A DNA stretch of 11,111 nt, from NCBI GenBank assembly GCA_934098665.1, contig CAKOOO010000021.1, forward strand, positions 1 to 11,111, written 5' to 3'. The stretch is from an uncultured Bacilli bacterium. Its GTDB lineage: Bacteria; Bacillota_I; Bacilli_A; RF39; UBA660. Below, in pieces: positions 1 through 5,241 of this stretch (position 1 is the stretch's first letter; the number at the start of each line of letters is the position of its first letter). The notes beneath the pieces were generated by a model that made no database searches, was not told the origin of the DNA, and saw nothing but the letters and a program-made list of their open reading frames with translations. The translations under genes and the position numbers were made by a program.

Positions 1-134
1 CTTCTTTTAACGCCTGGTTTTTCATAGCATTTTCTCTTCTTAAGTTCTGAAGGGACGCCACTACGAGCAAATTTTGCTTTAAATTTTTTCAAAGCAAGAT
101 CAACATTACCATTTTGAACTACTACCTTTGTCAT
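1..134 (-). CDS. rpsU: 30S ribosomal protein S21, C-terminus cut by window edge
   Basis: Structural protein of the small ribosomal subunit, located near the platform where the mRNA Shine-Dalgarno helix sits. Reading leftward from an ATG at 134-132, 44 codons are visible, beginning MTKVVVQNGNVDLALKKF and containing the basic stretch ARSGVPSELKKRENAMKN. This matches the usual start of S21, a protein of about 57-60 residues, so only the last dozen or so residues are missing. A very strong ribosome binding site (AAGGGAGGG, 148-140) lies 5 bases before the ATG. The gene has its own promoter in the gap after the bacteriocin precursor genes. Low-confidence alternatives are not needed; the family assignment is clear. 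Confidence 0.95.
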   Translation of the reverse strand, partial: MTKVVVQNGNVDLALKKFKAKFARSGVPSELKKRKCYEKPGVKR

Positions 135-162
135 TATATCCCTCCCTTCAATAGCTAAACAT

Positions 163-191
163 ATTATAACACCTACCTGTTTGTTTGACAA
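163..191 (-). promoter_or_regulatory. sigma-A promoter of rpsU
   Basis: On the minus strand, TTGTCA (191-186), a 17-base spacer and a perfect TATAAT (168-163) form a near-consensus housekeeping promoter. The predicted transcript start is about 155, giving a short 5' leader with the strong AAGGGAGGG site. This makes rpsU independent of the peptide-secretion operon just upstream. Confidence 0.85.
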
Positions 192-210
192 GAAAATTTA
201 ATAACTAAAA

Positions 211-369
211 TCAGCAAATATATGGTACGTAACTAGATCTAATAATTTTTCCGATTTCTTGTCCCCAGCCATATAACATTTTTGCAAGTTTTACAAGTTG
301 AGTTAAAAAAGCCGCAGATAATCTTGCTCCACCAACATATGAAATTGTTTCTGCATCTGTTAAATTCAT
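211..369 (-). CDS. Bacteriocin-like precursor peptide with Gly-Gly leader (third in operon)
   Basis: A 52-residue peptide. The leader MNLTDAETISYVGG ends in a double glycine, the cut site of C39 peptidases, and the mature part starts ARLSAAFL. The mature part (about 38 residues) is cationic and amphipathic. It contains GWGQEIG, which includes a GxxxG motif, and ends in a lone cysteine (YVPYIC). The ATG at 369-367 lies one base after the stop of the preceding precursor, with no ribosome binding site of its own, so translational coupling is likely. An in-frame ATG at 399-397 would give 62 residues with a 24-residue leader and has a weak AAGG in front. I prefer the shorter form because its 14-residue leader matches those of the two sister peptides (15 and 13). 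Class IIb bacteriocin partner is the best guess; target and activity are unknown. Confidence 0.8.
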   Translation of the reverse strand: MNLTDAETISYVGGARLSAAFLTQLVKLAKMLYGWGQEIGKIIRSSYVPYIC

Positions 370-370
370 A

Positions 371-514
371 CTATTTTGCTTTGCAAGTTGATTTATCATG
401 GAAGCCTTGGAAAAAACCTATTGCGAATGATAAAATCATTGAGCCAATTGCTAATATAAATAATCCTGTGCTTGCTCCACCAATGTATTTAGTAGTTTCT
501 TTTTCATCCATCAT
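371..514 (-). CDS. Bacteriocin-like precursor peptide with Gly-Gly leader (second in operon)
   Basis: A 47-residue peptide. The leader MMDEKETTKYIGG ends in the double glycine recognised by the C39 exporter encoded upstream. The mature part of about 34 residues starts ASTGLFILAIG, is strongly hydrophobic, carries GFFQG (a GxxxG helix-packing motif), and ends with the polar tail HDKSTCKAK, which has one cysteine. Hydrophobic GxxxG peptides encoded next to another GxxxG peptide are typical of two-peptide bacteriocins, which pair as transmembrane helices. No proper ribosome binding site precedes the ATG; the nearest good one (615-621) is about 100 bases upstream, beyond a long hairpin. A tiny ORF, ATG-ATA-ATA-TGA from 522, overlaps the start codon and might couple translation. 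Confidence 0.8.
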   Translation of the reverse strand: MMDEKETTKYIGGASTGLFILAIGSMILSFAIGFFQGFHDKSTCKAK

Positions 515-529
515 ATTATCATTTTTTTA

Positions 530-607
530 AACAAATATACTTTAGGGTGCTTTGCAAAATATATAATTATAAAATATTTTTTGTATCACTACCCTAATAT
601 ATTTGTT
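530..607 (-). repeat. Long imperfect inverted repeat (hairpin) between precursor genes
   Basis: Plus-strand bases 530-548 and 591-607 are inverted copies: AACAAATATA-CT-TTAGGGT against the complement of ACCCTAATATATTTGTT, differing only by a 2-base bulge. The 42 bases between them pair partly as well (GCAAAATAT against ATATTTTTTGTA). In mRNA this gives a hairpin of about 78 bases lying between a strong ribosome binding site (615-621) and the start of the second precursor gene (514). It could control translation, act as a processing or stability element, or be an inserted palindrome. Confidence 0.7.
542..607 (-). pseudogene. Possible decayed Gly-Gly precursor peptide gene
   Basis: A strong ribosome binding site (AGAAAGGAG, 623-615) identical to that of the first precursor is followed by no start codon. 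Seven bases further on, an open frame of 21 codons begins NKYIRVV and ends CKAP, then stops. NKYI resembles the leader part TKYI of the second precursor, and CKAP before the stop resembles its CKAK ending; the two stay in one frame. The ATG, the first leader residues and the Gly-Gly are missing. This could be a remnant of a deleted fourth precursor, but the stretch is short and coincides with the hairpin, so chance cannot be excluded. Confidence 0.3.
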
Positions 608-698
608 CTTGCTTCTCCTTTCTAAAAAATAACTTTATTATTCTTTGATTTTTTTTATTTATTTTTATTACTACGTTTAAGAAACCCAATTATTTTTT

Positions 699-830
699 TT
701 AAAATCTAACATAATTTCTTCTTGAAGTTATTTTGATTCTTAATGTTCTGAACCAACTAACAATAGATAAGTAAAAATAAAAGGCTCCACCAACATATTT
801 TACAGTTTCATTATCGTTAAGTACTTGCAT
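699..830 (-). CDS. Bacteriocin-like precursor peptide with Gly-Gly leader (first in operon)
   Basis: A 43-residue peptide with leader MQVLNDNETVKYVGG and a mature part of 28 residues starting AFYFYLSIVSWF. The leader shares E-T-x-x-Y-[V/I]-G-G-A with the two other precursors downstream, so all three are probably substrates of the same C39 exporter. Unlike its sisters, the mature peptide has no GxxxG motif. Its N-terminal half is aromatic and hydrophobic, and its C-terminal half is strongly basic (arginines at 28, 31, 37, 38 and 42, lysine at 33). It has an excellent ribosome binding site (AAAGGAG, 842-836), and the TAG of the preceding accessory gene overlaps that site. It could be a one-peptide bacteriocin or a peptide signal; its basic, aromatic composition favours membrane binding. 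Confidence 0.8.
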   Translation of the reverse strand: MQVLNDNETVKYVGGAFYFYLSIVSWFRTLRIKITSRRNYVRF

Positions 831-842
831 TTTTTCTCCTTT

Positions 843-1238
843 CTAAAGAATAACTTCAAATATTTTTTGAATTATTCTTTGTTTTTTAAAATAAAATGTT
901 ACATTTAATACTTCATTTTCCTTGAAAGACTTATTGACTTTTATTTTATAATTTTGATAATTTATATAATTTTGTTCATATAAAGGTGATATCTCAATAA
1001 CTTTATAATCATAAATATCATTATTTATTTTAATTTTATTTCCTTTAACTACGTCAGAGTTTTCTAATGGAAGTGAAATTTCCAGGAGTTTTTCACTTTC
1101 TTTAGCATAAGTTACATAACTACTATAACATTTAGCTATGCAGGAAAAAATTAAAATGATTCCAAGTATAATAGAAAAGACTATAATGAATAATTTATTT
1201 TTATACTTAATATTTTGTAAATTATAATAGTTAATCAT
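843..1238 (-). CDS. Small single-span membrane protein, minimal HlyD-like export accessory (putative)
   Basis: A 131-residue protein encoded between the exporter and the peptide genes. A hydrophobic segment (about residues 17-37) is followed by a region predicted to be mostly beta-strand, ending KQRIIQKIFEVIL. Gram-positive bacteriocin exporters normally work with an HlyD-family accessory of roughly 400-470 residues with a long coiled coil; this protein has the anchor and a small beta domain but no coiled-coil hairpin. The role is inferred mainly from position. I chose ATG 1238-1236 because GGAGGT (1248-1243) lies 4 bases before it; the start overlaps the exporter's stop codon, so the two are translationally coupled. 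The last codons form a hairpin just before the next gene. An immunity protein is an alternative. Confidence 0.6.
   Translation of the reverse strand: MINYYNLQNIKYKNKLFIIVFSIILGIILIFSCIAKCYSSYVTYAKESEKLLEISLPLENSDVVKGNKIKINNDIYDYKVIEISPLYEQNYINYQNYKIKVNKSFKENEVLNVTFYFKKQRIIQKIFEVIL
845..880 (-). promoter_or_regulatory. mRNA hairpin preceding the first precursor's ribosome binding site
   Basis: Plus-strand 845-860 and 866-880 are inverted copies (AAAGAATAACTTCAAA and TTTGAATTATTCTTT), pairing 15 bases with one bulge and a 5-base loop. It covers the end of the accessory gene and abuts the ribosome binding site of the first precursor. No run of T follows, so it is not a terminator. It may protect or process the mRNA upstream of the highly needed peptide genes. 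A shorter relative lies at 624-646. Confidence 0.5.
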
Positions 1239-3285
1239 TATTACCTCCAATCTTTATTACTCTTTCAAATAAATCATCTTGCTTTTTATGAGAAACATAG
1301 ATAATGGTTTTATCTTTAAAATTATCAAGTATATTTTTAATAATTTGTTTTTCCATAAAATAATCTGTTTCACTTAAAGCTTCATCTAAAATAAGAATTT
1401 CAAAATTTCGCATTAAAGCTCTAGCCAAGATAATTCTTTGTTTTTCACCACCAGATATATTACTTGAATCATTACTAATTCCAAAATCATATCTAAATTT
1501 TCTTTGAGAAACTATTTTGTCTATTAAACATAATTTGCAAACATGTTTAAATTTTTCTTCATCATTACAGTTAAACATAATATTATTTTTTATAGTATCA
1601 GTATATAAACTTTCCTTTTGACCCACATAAATAATATTTGCTTTTATGGTTTTTAAATTGTAATCTAAAATGCTTCTGTCATTTACTAAAATATCACCAT
1701 AATTTAGATTATATGTTCGATTTATCAGTTTACATAAAGTACTTTTTCCGCACCCACTTTCACCTTTTAACATAACTTTTTCACCCATTTTAATTTTTTC
1801 TGAAAAATTATCAACAATTTTTTTATAATTATTGTATGAAAAACAAACATTTTTAAAAGTTATATCACCATTTGTAAATGGTTCTATTAGTCCTTTTTTT
1901 TCTTCCTCTAAATCAATAAAATCACATATCTTGTTAAAACTAGCTCGTAAAAAATTGTATTTTGGTAATAAATCTATTAGATTTTTTATTGGTGATAGAT
2001 AATAACTCATAAGTGAGTTAAACATTATAAGATCTATTATTGTAAGTCTAGATGCATAAATTAAATAAAAACCATAAGTATTAACTATAAAAAAAGCTAA
2101 TTCATATATTATATTTTTAAAAGTATTAAAAAAGTTAATATCATTTGTAAATGTATAGTTATCAAAAATAAGCGATGACATTTTACTTTCAATTTTATTT
2201 AAAACATTACTTGTTTCGTCTAAATTTTTAATACTACTTATCATATCAATATTTTCAATAATTACATTATTTGATTCCGTTTGATATTCAATGTTTTTTC
2301 TAATTCTTTTGTAAATATATGGATTTAACAAAAGTGAGAAGATTACATAAATAATTACAAATAAACTTAATATAAAAGTCATTTTTACATTTATTATACA
2401 AAGTGATATAAATGCGCCAAAGGTAATAAAAAAATCCAAAAAACAAGTTACAAAAATTTCAGAAAATAAATTTTTAATACTTTGTAATTCATTTACCCTT
2501 GTCATAATCTCTCCAGTTGTCCGAAAGCAAATAACATTGTAAGGTAAGTAAAATAAATGATTTATAAAATTTTTAAATACGCTAACATCTATATTTTTAT
2601 TAATATGGTTTTCATAGTAACTTTTTAAATATTCAAATATAATTTTAAATAGCAAAATTATTAAAAATATCAGTACTATAAATTTTATTAACATCTGATC
2701 TTTATTTGTAGTAACATACTGATTCATAACTTTAAAATATAGTGTATTTAATATTGTTAATATCATTAGTAAAATACTTGTGAGTAAAACATTTATACAT
2801 AGTTTTTTATTTGCAATAATTATTTTTGCAAAGAGTGAATAAATATTACTACCTTTTTCAAGTAATAAAATTTTATCTCTTACGCAAAATTCAATTACTA
2901 CCTGTGAAAAAATTTTATCAAATTCTGACTTTTTCATTTTAACTTTACCCTTGCTTGGATCCATAAGCACATACTCATCGCCATTTATCTTATACAAGCA
3001 CATAAAATGTGTTAACCCATTTTTATAAATAACGTGAACAATTGCTGGTAAAATTATTTTAGATAAATCTTTATCTTGAATTTTTTTAGCACAAGCGTCA
3101 AAACCATACTTTTCTGCAGCTTTAAGAATGTTATAAACGCTTACTCCGTCATAAGAAGTATATGTATCTAATCTAATTTTTTCAAGTGGTACATATCCAC
3201 CATAAAACTTAATAATTGATGAAAGACAACACGCTCCACAGTCCTTTACATCTTTTTGACATTCAACAACAATTTTATTTTTCAC
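1231..3285 (-). CDS. Bacteriocin-processing ABC exporter with C39 peptidase domain
   Basis: A 684-residue PCAT-type transporter that cuts Gly-Gly leaders in the cytosol and exports the mature peptide. Domains in order: C39 cysteine peptidase (about 1-135) with Gln10, catalytic Cys16 (in DCGACC), His93 and Asp109 (in MDPSKG); a membrane domain (about 155-440) with six likely helices; and an ATPase domain (about 470-684). The ATPase has Walker A GESGCGKST (508-516), Q-loop Gln556, signature SGGEKQR (611-617), Walker B LILDE (631-635) and switch His666. All key residues are present, so it should be active. The start is GTG, 8 bases after AAGGAGG (3300-3294). It heads an operon with the accessory gene (8-base overlap) and the precursor genes. 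No strong promoter is visible upstream. Confidence 0.93.
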   Translation of the reverse strand: MKNKIVVECQKDVKDCGACCLSSIIKFYGGYVPLEKIRLDTYTSYDGVSVYNILKAAEKYGFDACAKKIQDKDLSKIILPAIVHVIYKNGLTHFMCLYKINGDEYVLMDPSKGKVKMKKSEFDKIFSQVVIEFCVRDKILLLEKGSNIYSLFAKIIIANKKLCINVLLTSILLMILTILNTLYFKVMNQYVTTNKDQMLIKFIVLIFLIILLFKIIFEYLKSYYENHINKNIDVSVFKNFINHLFYLPYNVICFRTTGEIMTRVNELQSIKNLFSEIFVTCFLDFFITFGAFISLCIINVKMTFILSLFVIIYVIFSLLLNPYIYKRIRKNIEYQTESNNVIIENIDMISSIKNLDETSNVLNKIESKMSSLIFDNYTFTNDINFFNTFKNIIYELAFFIVNTYGFYLIYASRLTIIDLIMFNSLMSYYLSPIKNLIDLLPKYNFLRASFNKICDFIDLEEEKKGLIEPFTNGDITFKNVCFSYNNYKKIVDNFSEKIKMGEKVMLKGESGCGKSTLCKLINRTYNLNYGDILVNDRSILDYNLKTIKANIIYVGQKESLYTDTIKNNIMFNCNDEEKFKHVCKLCLIDKIVSQRKFRYDFGISNDSSNISGGEKQRIILARALMRNFEILILDEALSETDYFMEKQIIKNILDNFKDKTIIYVSHKKQDDLFERVIKIGGNND

Positions 3286-3381
3286 TTCTATTTCCTCCTT
3301 ACACTTATATTCTTACCGCTTGAAAGCCGTTTTCCTTTTTTTTTTTGAAATTTGTTAAAAAAAATTTAAAATTTGACATTT

Positions 3382-3410
3382 TTTTAACACTTATTTACGA
3401 ATTTTTACAA
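3382..3410 (-). promoter_or_regulatory. Weak candidate promoter of the peptide-export operon
   Basis: On the minus strand TTGTAA (3410-3405) is followed after 17 bases by TTAAAA (3387-3382). Both hexamers are poor matches, and the region is almost all A and T, so this is only the best candidate seen between the divergent genes. The operon may need an activator or a different sigma factor. Confidence 0.2.
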
Positions 3411-3422
3411 CGTTTTTTATGT

Positions 3423-3453
3423 GAATATTTTCTTTTACTTTACAATATACTTT
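3423..3453 (+). promoter_or_regulatory. Possible sporulation sigma-E-type promoter of spoIIIAH
   Basis: GAATATT (3423-3429) followed by TATACTTT (3446-3453) loosely resembles sigma-E elements of Bacillus subtilis (an ATATT-like -35 and CATACA-T -10), with 16 bases between, slightly long. No good sigma-A promoter serves spoIIIAH here, although an unpaired TTGACA occurs at 3373-3378. SpoIIIAH is a sigma-E gene in Bacillus, which supports the idea, but the match is weak. Confidence 0.25.
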
Positions 3454-3480
3454 ACTATGTAAGGAGGAAAATAGAAAAAA

Positions 3481-3975
3481 TTGATAAATAAACAAAATTT
3501 ATGGTTTATTACCCTATTTGCACTGATTTTAATACTTGGAATTTACTATATTTCTTTGCCAGAAGGAACAATAGCAACTTTTAAAGAAACAGAAAATAAA
3601 CTTGATAATGCAATAAAAGTTACAGATTCTGATGTAATTATCGCTTTAAAATTAAACGAAGAGGAAAAAATTTTAAAAAAGATGGAAGACGCTAGAAAAA
3701 TACTTCTTGATACTTCTTCAGGAGTAGATGAAAAAAACGAAGCCTATAATACCTTAAAAGAATTAAATTATAAAAAAGGTAAACTTAATGAAATCGAAAC
3801 ACTTTTAAAAGAAAAATTTAACCTTTCCTCATGTGTAACAATTTCTGGAAATAAAATAAATATTACTTTAAATTCTAAAGATGAAGGCAAAAAATTTGCA
3901 AATAATATTATAAGAGAAGTTCAAAGTTTATATGATACTCAAATGTATATAACTGTTAAATTTCAAGATAAATAA
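3481..3975 (+). CDS. spoIIIAH: Stage III sporulation protein AH
   Basis: A 164-residue mother-cell membrane protein. In Bacillus, SpoIIIAH crosses the outer forespore membrane and binds forespore SpoIIQ, forming a channel that supports the engulfed forespore. A single N-terminal span (about residues 7-25) follows MINKQNLWFITLF and is followed by YYISLPE, very close to the start of B. subtilis SpoIIIAH. The rest is a charged linker, a helical region (about 60-110) and a C-terminal ring-building domain (about 112-164) with NKINITLNS and ITVKF, which also resemble the Bacillus protein. It is shorter than the Bacillus protein (218 residues) because the linker is reduced. The start is TTG after AAGGAGG (3461-3467). 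It stands alone here, with gerE and gerM downstream and no spoIIIAG upstream. Confidence 0.88.
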   Translation: MINKQNLWFITLFALILILGIYYISLPEGTIATFKETENKLDNAIKVTDSDVIIALKLNEEEKILKKMEDARKILLDTSSGVDEKNEAYNTLKELNYKKGKLNEIETLLKEKFNLSSCVTISGNKINITLNSKDEGKKFANNIIREVQSLYDTQMYITVKFQDK

Positions 3976-4004
3976 TCCATTTAATAGCCTTTTTTTATTT
4001 TTTT

Positions 4005-4013
4005 CATATAATA
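4005..4013 (+). promoter_or_regulatory. Sporulation-sigma-like -10 element before gerE
   Basis: CATATAATA fits the sigma-K -10 pattern CATANNNTA exactly and is close to the sigma-E pattern CATACAAT. No clear -35 partner for either factor is seen, and the TATAAT inside it could serve sigma-A. In Bacillus subtilis gerE is transcribed by sigma-K in the mother cell, so the match fits the gene. It lies about 25 bases before the gerE start codon. Confidence 0.35.
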
Positions 4014-4038
4014 TATTGAAATAAGGAAAGGATGGCCT

Positions 4039-4245
4039 ATGAAAAAGCTGCTTACAAATAAAGAGCAAGAAATTTTCGATTTGCTAGCTCAAAATAAATC
4101 AACTAAAGAAATAGCCCAAATATTAAAAATTAGTCAAAAAACAGTTCGTAATCATATTTCTAATACAATGCAAAAATTAGGCGTCAAAGGCCGATGTAAT
4201 GCTATTATAGAATTACTTCGTCTTGGAGCAATTTCAATTGATTAA
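4039..4245 (+). CDS. gerE: Spore transcription regulator GerE (LuxR-type DNA-binding protein)
   Basis: A 68-residue, stand-alone LuxR/FixJ-type helix-turn-helix protein. In Bacillus subtilis GerE is the last regulator of the mother-cell programme: it works with sigma-K to switch on many spore coat genes and turns others off. The sequence TKEIAQILKISQKTVRNH, then ISNTMQKLGVKGR and IIELLRLG, follows B. subtilis GerE (74 residues) almost position by position, including the recognition helix, which is far closer than to general LuxR proteins. The whole protein is the DNA-binding domain, with no sensory domain. The start follows AAAGGATGG with suitable spacing. It is preceded by a sporulation-type promoter element and closed by a strong terminator, so it is probably a single-gene transcript or the end of one begun at spoIIIAH. 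Confidence 0.92.
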   Translation: MKKLLTNKEQEIFDLLAQNKSTKEIAQILKISQKTVRNHISNTMQKLGVKGRCNAIIELLRLGAISID

Positions 4246-4247
4246 TT

Positions 4248-4267
4248 AAAGCCTTCGGGCTTTTTTT
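4248..4267 (+). terminator. Intrinsic terminator after gerE
   Basis: AAAGCC, the tetraloop TTCG, GGCTTT and a run of T form a textbook rho-independent terminator starting 3 bases after the gerE stop codon. It separates gerE from gerM. Confidence 0.92.
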
Positions 4268-4312
4268 GAATAATAAAAAAGTTATTTAATATAATTTATT
4301 AGGTGGTTTATT

Positions 4313-5212
4313 ATGCTAAAAAAAAGAGCTTTACGAAGAATAATTATTTCAACGCTTGCTCTATTTGTATTATTATTAATTTATGTTTTTCCTAAAAGTG
4401 ATGAACTTGATATTCCAAATGAAATTATTTTTACAAATGAAATAACTATACCAATTTATACAGTAGATCAAAATAATTTAGTGGCAAGAACAAATATTAT
4501 AAAAAAAGAAAATGATGATATTACTTATATTATAAATGTTTTAACTAAAAAATCTAATTATTCAAATTATTTAATGACAAATTTTTTACCAATTATTCCA
4601 GAAAATACAAAGCTTATTAATTACTCACTTAATGATAAAGTTTTAAAACTAAATTTTTCAAAAGAACTACTTAATGTTAATGAAAATGATGAAGAAAAAA
4701 TGATAGAAAGTTTAGTTTACTCTCTATGTAACTTAAAGGATGTTGATAAAATAATTATTTTTGTAGAAAATCAAAAATTAAATGAACTTCCTCATTCAAA
4801 GAAAAAATTACCAGCATCTCTTGATAAAAATTATGGAATAAATAAAGTTTATGATATAAATACATTTAAAAGTGTTACAAAAGCAACTATATATTTTATG
4901 AGTAAATATGAAAATAATTATTATTATGTACCAATTACAAAAATAACTAATGATAGTCAAAACGCAGTTGAAATTATAATTAATGAACTTAAAAGCACAC
5001 CTACTTATGAAAATAATTTAATATCATTTTTAAATGCCTCATATACACTTAAAAACTATGAACTTTTAGAAAATGAAATTAACTTATCTTTTGATAATAA
5101 TATGCTTTTAAGTCTTAAAAATAATGATCTTTTAGAAAAAGTTAAATACTCTATTGAACTTTCTTTAAAAGATACATTTAATATTGAAAATGTTGTTATA
5201 AATTTTAACTAA
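4313..5212 (+). CDS. gerM: GerM-like sporulation protein with two GerMN domains
   Basis: A 299-residue membrane-anchored protein. In Bacillus subtilis GerM is made in the mother cell and helps assemble the SpoIIIA-SpoIIQ complex; its loss also affects germination. A basic N-terminus and one hydrophobic segment (about residues 9-27) are followed by two GerMN-like repeats (about 40-165 and 185-299). The first shows IPENTKLINYSL, LKLNFSKELL and MIESLVYSLCNLKDVDKIII, the usual GerMN layout; the second ends SLKDTFNIENVVINF. Bacillus GerM is a lipoprotein of about 366 residues, but no lipobox cysteine is present here, so the anchor is probably a transmembrane helix. AGGTGG precedes the ATG. It lies near gerE, as I recall for Bacillus subtilis, and next to spoIIIAH, whose product works in the same complex. 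Confidence 0.82.
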   Translation: MLKKRALRRIIISTLALFVLLLIYVFPKSDELDIPNEIIFTNEITIPIYTVDQNNLVARTNIIKKENDDITYIINVLTKKSNYSNYLMTNFLPIIPENTKLINYSLNDKVLKLNFSKELLNVNENDEEKMIESLVYSLCNLKDVDKIIIFVENQKLNELPHSKKKLPASLDKNYGINKVYDINTFKSVTKATIYFMSKYENNYYYVPITKITNDSQNAVEIIINELKSTPTYENNLISFLNASYTLKNYELLENEINLSFDNNMLLSLKNNDLLEKVKYSIELSLKDTFNIENVVINFN

Positions 5213-5241
5213 AAAGGCATACTAAATACGGAGATGATTTT

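Noticed and set aside
370..399. Longer start (ATG at 399) for the third precursor
   Set aside because: It would give a 24-residue leader; the shorter start matches the leader length of its sisters and is coupled to the previous stop. Kept only as an alternative.
282..530. Plus-strand reading frame of 82 codons
   Set aside because: Antisense to two precursor genes whose leaders are clearly conserved; no ribosome binding site.
1239..1250. ATG at 1250 as start of the small accessory protein
   Set aside because: It lies inside the ribosome binding site GGAGGT that serves the ATG at 1238.
3373..3401. TTGACA as a sigma-A promoter for spoIIIAH
   Set aside because: The bases 16-18 positions downstream (around TACGAA) are a poor -10 match.
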